A stretch of DNA of 53,362 nucleotides from Castellaniella sp044508625 (GCA_044508625.1 JBIQHJ010000023.1:1-53362); one strand, 5' to 3'; shown: positions 26,115 through 35,042, numbered from the stretch's first letter. Program-made: numbers and translations. The notes: a model not told the origin generated them from the sequence alone.

Positions 26115-26814
26115 GGTCCAAGCCTTGACCGTGACGTATGGGGCGCTCACGGCGGTACGCAATGTCAGCTTCGAGATGGACGAGGGCGAGATCATCGCCC
26201 TGATCGGCTCCAATGGCGCCGGCAAGAGCACCACGCTCAAGGCGCTGATGGGGCTGGTCAAGACCCGTTCCGGAACCATCCGCGTGCGCGGCGCCGAAAT
26301 CCATGACGAACTGCCGGAAAACAGGGTGCTGCGCGGCGTGGCCATGTCGCCGGAGGGCAGGCACCTGTTCGGGCGCATGACGGTCCTGGACAATCTGCTC
26401 ACCGGCGCGTATGCGGTCAAGGCAAAGGCCGACATCCGGGCCTCGCTCAGCGAGGTCTACGAGCTTTTCCCTCGCGTCCACGAAAGGCGCCACCAATTGG
26501 CGGCCTCGCTCTCGGGCGGCGAGCAGCAAATGGTCGCGATCGGGCGGGCGCTGATGGCGCGTCCCTGGCTTCTGTTGCTCGATGAGCCCTCGCTGGGGAT
26601 CGCGCCCAAGGTCGTCGCCGAGATCGCATTGGCCATCGAACGCCTCAATCGTGAACGCAATATGTCGATCATTCTGGTGGAACAGAATGCGCGGCTGGCC
26701 TTGCGCCTCGCGCACCGCGCTTATGCGCTCGAGCACGGGGAGATCGTGATGTCGGGCAAAGGCAGCGAATTGCTGGACGATCCTTTTGTGCGCAAGGCCT
26801 ACCTGGGTATTTGA
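26101..26814 (+). CDS. HAAT transporter ATPase, LivF family
   Basis: A 237-residue ABC ATPase with Walker A GSNGAGKSTT, signature LSGGEQQMVAIGRALM and Walker B LLLLDEPSLGIAP, the last typical of LivF. The start ATG at 26101 lies inside the end of livG (14-base overlap; ATG 26107 is also possible). It completes a standard binding protein x2-LivH-LivM-LivG-LivF set. Confidence 0.92.
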   Translation: MRMLEVQALTVTYGALTAVRNVSFEMDEGEIIALIGSNGAGKSTTLKALMGLVKTRSGTIRVRGAEIHDELPENRVLRGVAMSPEGRHLFGRMTVLDNLLTGAYAVKAKADIRASLSEVYELFPRVHERRHQLAASLSGGEQQMVAIGRALMARPWLLLLDEPSLGIAPKVVAEIALAIERLNRERNMSIILVEQNARLALRLAHRAYALEHGEIVMSGKGSELLDDPFVRKAYLGI

Positions 26815-26835
26815 ACGAAAGGAGGAAAGCAGACG

Positions 26836-27888
26836 ATGCCAGACGAACACTTGCCGACGATCACCCACGTCAGCCCCGGCCAGGAATGGCTGGACAGCCG
26901 CATCGAGGAAACGATCGATCCGGAGCAGCCCATCATCGATCCCCACCATCATTTTTCCGAGCATTGGGGGGGCTATTTTTCGGCGGAACTCTTGAAGGAC
27001 CTGGATGCCGGGCACCAGGTGCGCGGGACGGTCTATGTCCAGTGCGGCCTGGGATATCGCGAAAGCGGCCCCGAACGCCTCAAGCCCCTGGGCGAGACCG
27101 AAACCGTATTATCCATCATCGAACGGATCCCCGCGGCGCAGCGCCGGCGCCATGTGGCGGCGGCCATCGTGGGATATGCGGACCTTTCCCTCGGCGCGGA
27201 GGTCGATGAGGTCCTGGAGGGCCACCTGGCGATCGCTGGCGACCGGTTTCGCGGCATACGCTGCTCGGGCGCCCATGATCCGGCGTTCCGCCATGGCGTG
27301 CTGGCCCGGCCGAAAAAGAATCTCTATCGGGACGAGGCTTTCAGGCAAGGCTTTGCCCGCTTGAAAAAGTACGGGCTTTCTTTCGATGCCTGGCTCTACC
27401 ACCCTCAACTGGACGATTTGTTGCAGCTCGCCCGCGAATTCCCGGATGTGCCGATCATGCTCGATCACATCGGCTGCCCCCTGGGCGTGGGGCCTTATGC
27501 CGGCAAGGCGAGCGAGGTCATGCGGGAATGGGCGCCTTCGATGAAACGGCTGGCATCGTGCCAGAACGTCCATGTCAAGCTGGGAGGGCTGGGCACCGCC
27601 GTATTCGGCTACCGCTATTTCGAGCATGCCGTGGCGCCTTCGTCCCAGGTGCTGGCCGAGGCCTGGACGCCCTATTTCCAGACCTGCATAGAGATCTTCG
27701 GAGCCCGGCGCTGCATGTTCGAGAGCAATTTTCCGGTGGATCGCAGCGTCGGCAGCTATCACGTGCTCTGGAACGCCTTCAAGCGGATTGCCGCGGGCGC
27801 GTCGGAGCCGGAAAAAATGGCCTTGTTTCACGACAATGCCCTGCGGTTCTACCGGCTGCCCATGCCGCTGGCCGGCCAGGCCGCATGA
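26836..27888 (+). CDS. Amidohydrolase-2 family metal-dependent hydrolase
   Basis: A 350-residue TIM-barrel hydrolase of the COG3618 type. Metal ligands are suggested by IIDPHHHF (residues 33-40), the His in MLDHIGCPLG and the Asp in ESNFPVDRS near the end. Relatives hydrolyse lactones (2-pyrone-4,6-dicarboxylate, sulfomuconolactone, fuconolactone) or decarboxylate aromatic acids. AAAGGAGG stands ten bases before the ATG, one of the strongest ribosome sites in the region. It follows livF by 21 bp, so a lactone hydrolase acting early on the imported compound is plausible. Confidence 0.88.
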   Translation: MPDEHLPTITHVSPGQEWLDSRIEETIDPEQPIIDPHHHFSEHWGGYFSAELLKDLDAGHQVRGTVYVQCGLGYRESGPERLKPLGETETVLSIIERIPAAQRRRHVAAAIVGYADLSLGAEVDEVLEGHLAIAGDRFRGIRCSGAHDPAFRHGVLARPKKNLYRDEAFRQGFARLKKYGLSFDAWLYHPQLDDLLQLAREFPDVPIMLDHIGCPLGVGPYAGKASEVMREWAPSMKRLASCQNVHVKLGGLGTAVFGYRYFEHAVAPSSQVLAEAWTPYFQTCIEIFGARRCMFESNFPVDRSVGSYHVLWNAFKRIAAGASEPEKMALFHDNALRFYRLPMPLAGQAA

Positions 27889-27933
27889 ACGTTCCGGTGG
27901 CCTCGGCCGCCTTTTTCTATCGTGGATGAATCG

Positions 27934-29352
27934 ATGCAAGAATCGTCGCTGGTGGCAGAGAATGATCGGACCGTTTCCGTCCAGGGCCCGGCATGGGCGA
28001 TGGGCCGCATGGCGAATGCCGTCCGCTATGAAAACCTGCCGGAGGCCGTGCAGGAAAAGGCAAAGGTGCACGTGCTGGATACCCTGGGCCTGGCCCTTGC
28101 CTCGTCGGCGCAGGACTTTGCGGCGCCGTCCCTGGCCGGCATCGCCGCGGCCGCCGGGCGAGGCGACTGCAGGGTGCTGGGCACGCCCCATCGCATGGCC
28201 GCGCGCGATGCGGCCATGGCCAACGGATTGCTGATGCATGGCCTGGATTTCGATGACACCCATATGTCCAGCATCATCCATGCCTCGGTGGCCAGCCTGC
28301 CCACGGCCTTGTCCCTGGGTGAACATCTGGACGTCTCCTGGCGGGACATGCTGGCCGCGTACGTCGTGGGCATGGAGGTCGCCATCCGGATCGGCGCGGC
28401 CGCCAAAGGGGGATTCCATAAAGTCGGATTCCACGCCACCGGGATCGTGTCCCATTTCAGCTCCGCAGTCGTCGCGGGCAAGCTGCTGGGGCTCGACGAG
28501 GCACGGATCTGCACCGCGCAAGGGATCGCCGCCAGCACGGCTTCCGGTGTACAGGTATTCCTCGAGGAGGGCGCCTGGACCAAGCGCCTGCATCCCGGCT
28601 GGGGCGCCTTGGCCGGGATCACGGCGGCCTATATGGCAAGGGCCGGATTCCATGGCCCGAGCCGCCCGTACGAGGGCAAGTTCGGCCTTTTCGAGACCCA
28701 CCTGCACGGGACGGATCCCTCCCGCGAGCCGCTGACCGAGGGGCTCGGATCCACCTGGCGCATGCTCGAGACCGCGATCAAGCCGTATCCCATCTGCCAT
28801 TTCAATCACGCATGCGCCGAGGCCGCCGCGCGCCTGAGTCCCCAGGTTCGCGGGCGCTGGGATGAAATCGACGAGATCGTCGCGTATCTGCCCGAGCCGA
28901 CCTTGCACATCGTGGCGGAACCCGCCGAGAAAAAGCAGCGGGTGTCCACCGACTACGAGGCGAAATTCAGCGCGCAATATGCCGTCGCCGCCTCGCTGGT
29001 GCGCGGGCGCTTTGGAATGAACGAGCTCTCGCGGGAATCCCTCCAGGACGAGATCCTGCGCAGGCTCGCGTCGCGCGTCACCTGCCGGGCCGAGGACGAG
29101 ACCGAATTTCCGCGGTATTTTTCGGGCAAGGTGGTGCTGCGGCTCAAAGGCGGCGGCATTTTGTCCGAGCACGTTCCGATCAACCTCGGGGCGGGGCCGC
29201 GAGACATGGCATGGGAACAGGTCGCCGACAAATTCCTCGGGAATGCCGGCATGCGGGTCGATGAAAAAACGGCGCTTGCCTTATTGGAGACGATTCGCGG
29301 GGCCGATGGAAAAAGCGTCCGGGCGGTTCTGGCCGAGCTGGCGGTGGCCTGA
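27934..29352 (+). CDS. MmgE/PrpD family protein
   Basis: A 472-residue member of the 2-methylcitrate dehydratase (PrpD)/aconitate decarboxylase/MmgE fold, with the conserved LDTLGLALASS and HGLDFDDTHMSSIIHAS segments. The family dehydrates or decarboxylates tricarboxylates. ATG 27934 is preferred; an in-frame GTG at 27922 gives 476 residues, and neither has a clear ribosome site. A second MmgE/PrpD protein is encoded at 30121-31551 on the other strand, with low similarity. Pairing with PrpF and a tricarballylate-dehydrogenase-like flavoprotein supports a tricarboxylate-type intermediate. Confidence 0.9.
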   Translation: MQESSLVAENDRTVSVQGPAWAMGRMANAVRYENLPEAVQEKAKVHVLDTLGLALASSAQDFAAPSLAGIAAAAGRGDCRVLGTPHRMAARDAAMANGLLMHGLDFDDTHMSSIIHASVASLPTALSLGEHLDVSWRDMLAAYVVGMEVAIRIGAAAKGGFHKVGFHATGIVSHFSSAVVAGKLLGLDEARICTAQGIAASTASGVQVFLEEGAWTKRLHPGWGALAGITAAYMARAGFHGPSRPYEGKFGLFETHLHGTDPSREPLTEGLGSTWRMLETAIKPYPICHFNHACAEAAARLSPQVRGRWDEIDEIVAYLPEPTLHIVAEPAEKKQRVSTDYEAKFSAQYAVAASLVRGRFGMNELSRESLQDEILRRLASRVTCRAEDETEFPRYFSGKVVLRLKGGGILSEHVPINLGAGPRDMAWEQVADKFLGNAGMRVDEKTALALLETIRGADGKSVRAVLAELAVA

Positions 29353-29428
29353 TCCGGCCTGCCGCCCATCGGGTAGTCTAAAATGAAAAGTTTCTGAAGG
29401 GCACCGACTCTGAAAACAGGCACCGACC

Positions 29429-30124
29429 GTGAGCAAAACAATTAAACCCGCAAATCACGACGCGCTTCCATTGGGCGAACGTGCCTATCGCCATATTCGC
29501 GAGGCGATACAGTCCGGCCGCCTGATGCCGGGCGATCGCCTGCGCGAGGTCGACCTGGCCAAGATGATCGGACTCAGCCGGACCCCGATCCGCGAGGCTC
29601 TTGCGCGCCTCGAGGCCGAGGGCCTGGTGATGCACGATTCGATTCGCGGGATCATGGTGGCCGAGCTGGACTACAGCATGATCACCGAGCTCTATTTCAT
29701 GCGGGAAGTCCTCGAGGGCACGGCCGCCCGATTGGCGGCTCAGCACGCCTCCAGCGTCGAAATCTCGATTCTCGAGGATCTGTGCGATGAATACGAGGCG
29801 GCGATCGGCGACGAAACCACGCTGTCTTTGCGCAACCGGCAATTCCACGACACGCTGTATCGCTGCAGCCACAACCGCTACCTGATCAATATCCTGACGA
29901 TATTGCATGACACCCTGATGCTGCTGGGCCCATCGACCCTCAGGGATCCGGCGCGCGCCAAGGAAACCCTGGCCGAGCATCGGGCGGTGGTCCAGGCGAT
30001 CAAGGATCGCGATCCGGACACCGCCGAGGCCGCCTTGCGGGAACACATCCACGGCGCCCAGAAACTGCGCCTCCAGCAGCTCTTCAAGCCGCGCAGGCGC
30101 CCCGGCGCCGACGCCGCGGGCTAG
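29429..30124 (+). CDS. GntR-family regulator, FCD type
   Basis: A 231-residue regulator. The winged helix is at about residues 14-75 (LREVDLAKMIGLSRTPIREALARL), then an all-helical FCD domain with likely metal or effector ligands (RQFHDTL, AEHRAVV, REHIHG). The start is GTG at 29429; no closer ATG opens the DNA-binding domain. It is the last gene of the plus-strand transporter unit or a single gene 76 bp after it. Its stop codon overlaps the stop of the opposing gene (CTAG, 30121-30124). It is the natural candidate to bind the motifs at 20895, 33207 and 33364. Confidence 0.92.
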   Translation: MSKTIKPANHDALPLGERAYRHIREAIQSGRLMPGDRLREVDLAKMIGLSRTPIREALARLEAEGLVMHDSIRGIMVAELDYSMITELYFMREVLEGTAARLAAQHASSVEISILEDLCDEYEAAIGDETTLSLRNRQFHDTLYRCSHNRYLINILTILHDTLMLLGPSTLRDPARAKETLAEHRAVVQAIKDRDPDTAEAALREHIHGAQKLRLQQLFKPRRRPGADAAG

Positions 30125-31551
30125 CCCGCCACGCGCCCGGCCGAGCCTTGCCTTGCCGGCTCGGCACCGGCGGCCAGAAGGCCCGTGAGGGCCTTGATGT
30201 CGCTGATTTCCTCGAGGCGGGCCAATTGGAGGAAGGCGCGCTCGGCATTTTCCAAGGGAATGCTGCGCTGCGCGCAATCCTTGAATTTTTCCCACATTTC
30301 CTCGTTCGACATGGGATTCAGCCGCCCGCGGCCGACCGTATTCCGCAGGCGGCCGGATACGCTCGAACCATCCTTGAGGCGCACCCGCAGGCTGGCGCCG
30401 AACGGGCCGAGGTCCGCGGCCTCGGTATCCGAGAATGGGCGCACCTCGATGAGGGACATGGCCGCCCTGATCGCGGGCTCGAAAGGGGCGTCGCCCTCGA
30501 AGTGCGCCAGGCCGACGCGCCGGTCCACCAGCGCCCGCGCCACCGCGTACTGTACAGAGAACTTGGCCTGCAGCGGGGTGCGGGGATCGGGGTTGTCCGT
30601 ATGGGGAAGCCTGCGCCGATGGACGGCCACCCGGACCTTTTCGATCCGGTCCAACGGCAGGTCGCGCTCGCGCTGCATCCGCAAGGCGAGCATGATGGCC
30701 GGGTGCGTGCTGCCGCAGCAGGGGAACTGCTTCAGGCCCATGTCCTCGCCCAGGACCTCGAGCGGCGCGGCCCAGGCCGCCAGCATGGCCTGGACGTCGA
30801 ACTGGCCCGGCCCGTTGTAGACGTTCAGGAAGCCCTGCCCGTGCTCCAGCGCCTCGATGTTCGCCGTATAGCCTCGTTCGGCCAGCAAGGCGCAGAACAG
30901 GCCCTGCCGGCCGCAGTGGCCGACGTGCAGCGGCTTGGTCATCGTGCCGAAATTGGCCTTGATTCCCGATGCCATGGAGGCCGCCAGTGCGAGCGCCATG
31001 CCCATCTGGGGCGCGGTGAGGCCGATCAGGTGGCCGCAGGCCGCGGCGGCGCCGAAGGTCCCTATCGTCGATGTGGGGTGCCATCCCTTTTCATAGTGAA
31101 CGAAATTGAGGGCCCTGGCGAGCTTGAGCTCGGTCTCGATCCCGACCACATAGGCGTCGATCACCGCGCGCCCCGACGCGCCTCGTTCCTCCGCCAGCGC
31201 GATCAGCGGGGCCACCAGCGGAACGGACTGATGGCCGCCCATCGGCTCGCTGAAATCGTCGTAGTCCAGGGCGTGCGAGCCGGTCCCGTTCGCGAGCGCC
31301 GCGTCCAGCGCCGATGTCTGGATCCCCGGCCCGAATACCGTGGCCTTGCCGGGGGCCCGGGCGACGCCGGGGACCTGGAGCATGAGGGTGACGGCGGGCT
31401 CTGCCATGCCCGCCAGGGTGACCCCGACCGTGTCGGTGATGGCGAGCTTTGCGAGGGCGATTGCCTCCGGGGTGATGGCGTCCCGGGGAAAGCCGCAGAT
31501 GTGTTCCGCGAGGCGGGCGATCAGCGCCCGGGATGATGAGGGTGTCGGCAT
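30121..31551 (-). CDS. MmgE/PrpD family protein
   Basis: A 476-residue MmgE/PrpD-fold protein with ITDTVGVTLAGMAEPA and HALDYDDFSEPMGGHQS. It aligns along its whole length with the protein at 27934-29352 but is divergent, so it probably acts on a different step or stereoisomer. It follows the flavoprotein gene by 89 bp, a gap containing a stable hairpin (31600-31633). Dehydration of a hydroxy-tricarboxylate is the family expectation; the actual substrate is unknown. Confidence 0.9.
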   Translation of the reverse strand: MPTPSSSRALIARLAEHICGFPRDAITPEAIALAKLAITDTVGVTLAGMAEPAVTLMLQVPGVARAPGKATVFGPGIQTSALDAALANGTGSHALDYDDFSEPMGGHQSVPLVAPLIALAEERGASGRAVIDAYVVGIETELKLARALNFVHYEKGWHPTSTIGTFGAAAACGHLIGLTAPQMGMALALAASMASGIKANFGTMTKPLHVGHCGRQGLFCALLAERGYTANIEALEHGQGFLNVYNGPGQFDVQAMLAAWAAPLEVLGEDMGLKQFPCCGSTHPAIMLALRMQRERDLPLDRIEKVRVAVHRRRLPHTDNPDPRTPLQAKFSVQYAVARALVDRRVGLAHFEGDAPFEPAIRAAMSLIEVRPFSDTEAADLGPFGASLRVRLKDGSSVSGRLRNTVGRGRLNPMSNEEMWEKFKDCAQRSIPLENAERAFLQLARLEEISDIKALTGLLAAGAEPARQGSAGRVAG

Positions 31552-31599
31552 GTGGGGTCCTTGACGAGGCGGCGCAAAGGCGCCGGTGCGCGGCGCGGC

Positions 31600-31633
31600 C
31601 CCGAGGCCTTCGGCGGGATGCGAAAGCCTCGGG
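31600..31633. other. Intercistronic hairpin
   Basis: CCCGAGGC (31600-31607) pairs perfectly with GCCTCGGG (31626-31633) around an 18-base loop. It sits between the flavoprotein stop and the MmgE/PrpD start. There is no T-run, so it may protect or process the mRNA rather than terminate it. Confidence 0.35.
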
Positions 31634-31640
31634 CGCGGGC

Positions 31641-33125
31641 TCAGGCGGCGAAGGCCGCCGCGCTTTCGCCGGCGAGCTTGCCGAAGACGGATCCGGACAT
31701 CAGGCCGGTGCCGCCGGGGTAGTTCTCGTAGAAAAGCCCCCCGACCAATTCCCCGGCGGCGTAGAGCCCCGGAATCGAGTTGTCGGTCGTGTCCTGGACC
31801 TCGCCCTTCAGGTTGATCTGGAGGCCGCCGAAGGTGAAGGTGATCCCGGTCGTCGTCACGAAGGCGACGTACGGCGGCTTGACCAGGGGCAGGGCCCAGT
31901 TGGACTTGGGCGGCGTGATCCCCGTGGTGCGCTTCCCGTCGAGGATGGCGGGGTTGTAGGGCTGGTCGCCGCAGGCGGCGTTGAATTCGGACACCGTGGC
32001 CGCCAGCGCCTCGGGATCCAGGCCGAGCTGCTCGGCCAGCCCTTCGATCGTGTCCGACTCGGCGCGGGTGACCTGCTTGATGCGGTATTCATCGCGCAGC
32101 ATGTGGACCGTCTGCTGGTCGAATATCTGGATCGCCGTGCGTTCGCGCTGCCTCATGATGTCGGCGCCGAACTTGGCATAGGTGAGGTTGCGGTAGTTTT
32201 CGCCTTCGTCCACGAAGCGCCTGGCATCCAGATTGACCATGATCCCCAGGGGATAGGAATGTTTCTGGAAATTGTCCAGCACCCAGCGGTCGCCATAGGG
32301 CGGGGCCGAGATGTCCCATTCGCAGGAATGGCAGCCCGACCAATTGCCGTAGGGGCGCGCCCCGGCCTCGATCGCCATCAGGATGCCCGCGCCCATATTG
32401 TGGCGGGTGCCCCGGACACGGCACAGATCCCAGCCGGCCCCCAGGTACCGGACCCGCATCTCGGGGTTGGACTCGAAGCCGCCGCAGGCGAGGATGATCG
32501 CTTTCGCCGCGATCGTGTCGTACCCCTCGCGGGAACGAATCCGCACGCCCGAGATCGAGCGGTCTTTTTCCTGGACCAGGCCGACTGCCGCGGTGCCATA
32601 GCGGATTTCCACGCCGAGATGCTTCAGGCGCTCGACCTCGGAGGTCACCAGGCCGGCGCCGCCGCCCACGGCCTCGATGTTGACCCCCCCGTAGAAGTGG
32701 TGCTTGCCGTCGACGAGGAAGGATTGGCGCCCGTACATCGGCAGGAACCGGATGCCGTGGCTGCGCAGCCATCCCATCGTGGCGCGTGAGCGGTCGATCA
32801 GCAGCCAGGCCAGGTCCTCTTGCGACTGGCCCTTCGTGACTTCCATCAGTTGATCGAAGAAGAACTTCCGGCCATGCGGCGGCAGGACGATGTTGGCTTT
32901 TTCCTCCTCCGTCAGGTCGATGAGGATGTCTTTGCAGACGTCCTCCAGCCCGTCGTGGGCGAAGCGGAATCCGCCGGCGGTAAAGAATGAGTTGCCCCCC
33001 ATTTCCCCCTCGGGGGCGCTCTCCAGGACCAGCACCTTGGCGCCGTTCTCGTGCGCCGAGATTGCGGCGCACAGCGCGGCGTTGCCCGCCCCCACAACGA
33101 TCACATCGTACTTACGGTCTGACAT
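31641..33125 (-). CDS. FAD-dependent tricarballylate dehydrogenase-like protein
   Basis: A 494-residue flavoprotein of the fumarate reductase family, closest by eye to TcuA (tricarballylate to cis-aconitate). It starts MSDRKYDVIVVGAGNAALCA with ESAPEGEMGGNSFFTAGGFR, and ends with GLYAAGELVGGLFYENYPGG. ATG 33125 is chosen: GGAG lies eight bases upstream and ten in-frame codons before it look non-coding. No partner TcuB gene is adjacent, so the electron acceptor is unclear. It is the first gene of a minus-strand unit with the MmgE/PrpD gene, divergent from the aldehyde dehydrogenase unit. Confidence 0.85.
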   Translation of the reverse strand: MSDRKYDVIVVGAGNAALCAAISAHENGAKVLVLESAPEGEMGGNSFFTAGGFRFAHDGLEDVCKDILIDLTEEEKANIVLPPHGRKFFFDQLMEVTKGQSQEDLAWLLIDRSRATMGWLRSHGIRFLPMYGRQSFLVDGKHHFYGGVNIEAVGGGAGLVTSEVERLKHLGVEIRYGTAAVGLVQEKDRSISGVRIRSREGYDTIAAKAIILACGGFESNPEMRVRYLGAGWDLCRVRGTRHNMGAGILMAIEAGARPYGNWSGCHSCEWDISAPPYGDRWVLDNFQKHSYPLGIMVNLDARRFVDEGENYRNLTYAKFGADIMRQRERTAIQIFDQQTVHMLRDEYRIKQVTRAESDTIEGLAEQLGLDPEALAATVSEFNAACGDQPYNPAILDGKRTTGITPPKSNWALPLVKPPYVAFVTTTGITFTFGGLQINLKGEVQDTTDNSIPGLYAAGELVGGLFYENYPGGTGLMSGSVFGKLAGESAAAFAA

Positions 33126-33206
33126 TTCGGTTTCTCCAGGTCCTGGTGGTTTCAAAGGGCTGTCGATGAGGCCCGTTTCATGGTTTGAGCGTCAATGTAC
33201 ACATTC

Positions 33207-33220
33207 GTATATCTTCGTAT
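33207..33220 (-). promoter_or_regulatory. GntR-type operator candidate (site 2)
   Basis: On the minus strand this reads ATACGAAGATATAC, matching 12 of 14 bases of site 3. It lies about 80 bp upstream of the flavoprotein start at 33125; TGTACA at 33196-33201 is next to it. Confidence 0.45.
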
Positions 33221-33352
33221 TTTTCATGATAGGTGAAAAGGAGACGCAGATCAAGCAAGGCCCCGTCCAGTGGTGGTCCGGCACGCGGCGCGACGGCCTG
33301 GGGAGGGAAAAGCTAAGGGTAATTACCAGGACTGGTCGCCCCGGAGAGCTCC

Positions 33353-33358
33353 TATAAT
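33353..33358 (+). promoter_or_regulatory. -10 element of the aldehyde dehydrogenase unit
   Basis: A perfect TATAAT with no good -35 hexamer at 16-18 bp (GACTGG region). The expected transcription start, near 33365, falls inside operator site 3, which would suit repression. Confidence 0.45.
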
Positions 33359-33363
33359 CCATT

Positions 33364-33380
33364 TGTATACGGAGATATGC
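33364..33380 (+). promoter_or_regulatory. GntR-type operator candidate (site 3)
   Basis: TGTATACGGAGATATGC, just downstream of a perfect TATAAT and about 100 bp before the aldehyde dehydrogenase start. It resembles site 1 at 20895 and site 2 at 33207. Its overlap with the likely +1 position suggests a repressor site. Confidence 0.5.
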
Positions 33381-33478
33381 ATTCGTTTAACTGCGCATTT
33401 CTCCTTGCTCCGGAAAGGGCGGCAAGCCGTTTCCGTTCGGGGTGAGGGTGTGATCGCAACCAAGGAGAGGTGAAGGGC

Positions 33479-34951
33479 ATGAAATACAGCTTGTTCATTG
33501 ATGGCGAGTGGATCAGCGACGCCAATCAGGAATACTTTCCGGCGGTCAATCCCTACAAGCAGGAAGTCTGGGCGCAGATCCCCCAAGCCTCTCAAGAGCA
33601 AGTCGTCGGCGCCATCGATGCCGCGAGGGCGGCGTTCGACCAGGTGTGGTCCAAGACCTCGGGCCTCGAACGCGGCCGCCTGATGAATCGGCTGGCCGAC
33701 CTGCTCGAGGCCGATGCCGAACGCCTGAGCCAGCTCGAGACCACCGACAACGGCAAGGTCATCCGCGAGACCAGGACGCAGATGCACATGGCGGCCCGGG
33801 CCTATCGTTTTTTCGCGGGCAGCGCGGACAAGCTCGCGGGCGGGATGTTCCCGCTCGACAAGCCCAACATCCTTGATTACGCCAGGAAGCAGCCCCTGGG
33901 CGTGGCCGTGCTGATCACGGCCTGGAATTCCCCGATGGCGCTGCTCAGCAACAAGCTCGCCCCGGCGCTGGCGGCCGGCTGCACGGTGGTCATCAAGCCT
34001 TCCGAGCACGCCTCGGCGACGACCCTGGAATTCGCCAAGTACGTCGAGCAGGCTGGTTTTCCCAAAGGGGTCGTCAATGTCGTCACCGGCGATCAAAGGG
34101 TCGGCAATTGGCTCATCAACACGCGGCGCGTCGACAAGATCAGCTTCACCGGCAGCCCCGGGGTGGGCCGGCAGATCGCGTCGGATGCGGGGCGCCGCCT
34201 GACGCCCGTCACGCTCGAGCTGGGAGGCAAGTCCCCCAACATCATTTTCGAGGCGGCCGACATCGACAAGGCGGTGGTGGGGGCGCTGGCGGGGATCTTT
34301 GGCGCGACGGGCCAGACCTGCATCGCGGGGTCGCGATTGTTCGTCCAGGAGCCGGTCTACGACGCAGTCGTGGAAAGGCTGGTGGCCCGGGCAAAGAACA
34401 TCGTGCTGGGCGATCCGCTCGACTTCAAGACCGAGATGGGGACGCTGGCCAACCAGCCGCAGTTCGATCGCGTCATGGCGGCCATCCAGAAAGGGAGGGC
34501 CGAGGGCGCGGTGCTGGCCACCGGGGGCGCCCGCGCGGAAGGCCCCGGGCTTTCAAAGGGATTGTTCATCCAGCCCACGATCTTCAAGGACGTCGAGAAC
34601 TCCATGGCGCTGGCCCGGGAGGAGATCTTCGGCCCCGTCCTGTCCATCATTCCCTTCAAGGACGAGGACAGCGCCATCCAGATGGCCAACGACACGGAAT
34701 ATGGCCTGGCGGCCGGGATCTGGACGAACGACCTGGGGCAGGCCCTGCGCGTTTCGCAGGCCGTGCATGCGGGATGCGTCTGGGTCAACACGTATCGCGC
34801 CTCCGCCATGCAGGCGCCCTTCGGCGGGTTCAAGGACAGCGGCTATGGCCGCGAGCGCAGCCTGTGGGCCCTCGACGAGTACATGACGTACAAGAACGTC
34901 ATGATCGATTTTTCCGGGGACGATCGGGATCCCTTTGCCGTCAAGGGATGA
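33479..34951 (+). CDS. Aldehyde dehydrogenase family protein
   Basis: A 490-residue NAD(P)-dependent aldehyde dehydrogenase. Catalytic Glu247 lies in LELGGKSPN and Cys281 in GQTCIAGSR; the C-terminal APFGGFKDSGYGRE is intact. ATG 33479 follows AAGGAGAGG at good distance (GTG 33470 is in frame but too close to it). It is the first gene of a five-gene plus-strand unit. It is clearly different from the aldehyde dehydrogenase at 16164-17630, so the two blocks each bring their own. Confidence 0.92.
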   Translation: MKYSLFIDGEWISDANQEYFPAVNPYKQEVWAQIPQASQEQVVGAIDAARAAFDQVWSKTSGLERGRLMNRLADLLEADAERLSQLETTDNGKVIRETRTQMHMAARAYRFFAGSADKLAGGMFPLDKPNILDYARKQPLGVAVLITAWNSPMALLSNKLAPALAAGCTVVIKPSEHASATTLEFAKYVEQAGFPKGVVNVVTGDQRVGNWLINTRRVDKISFTGSPGVGRQIASDAGRRLTPVTLELGGKSPNIIFEAADIDKAVVGALAGIFGATGQTCIAGSRLFVQEPVYDAVVERLVARAKNIVLGDPLDFKTEMGTLANQPQFDRVMAAIQKGRAEGAVLATGGARAEGPGLSKGLFIQPTIFKDVENSMALAREEIFGPVLSIIPFKDEDSAIQMANDTEYGLAAGIWTNDLGQALRVSQAVHAGCVWVNTYRASAMQAPFGGFKDSGYGRERSLWALDEYMTYKNVMIDFSGDDRDPFAVKG

Positions 34952-34952
34952 C

Positions 34953-34974
34953 CCGCCCGCATCGATTCGGGCGG
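34953..34974. other. Intercistronic hairpin after the aldehyde dehydrogenase gene
   Basis: CCGCCCG (34953-34959) pairs with CGGGCGG (34968-34974) around the 8-base loop CATCGATT, immediately after the stop codon. No T-run follows, so partial attenuation or mRNA stabilisation is likelier than full termination; the SDR gene continues 68 bp on. Confidence 0.35.
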
Positions 34975-35042
34975 CACCGCGCGCGAGGCGCGATCCGCCT
35001 GTTCCCAGTCCACGAGCGCCCGCTCGGTAAAAAGGAGAAGAC

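Larger units (their letters stand above)
33126..33478. promoter_or_regulatory. Divergent promoter region (353 bp)
   Basis: It lies between the flavoprotein (-) and aldehyde dehydrogenase (+). It carries two matching 14-base motifs, one facing each gene: 33207-33220 (minus) and 33367-33380 (plus), of form ATACG(A/G)AGATAT(A/G)C. It also holds a perfect TATAAT at 33353-33358 and a short palindrome ACCAG-GA-CTGGT at 33325-33336. No ORF of interest was seen. Confidence 0.6.

Noticed and set aside
27109..29172. A 687-codon minus-strand frame opposite the amidohydrolase and MmgE/PrpD genes
   Set aside because: No recognisable domain and shadow-type composition; both plus-strand genes are clear family members with normal length.
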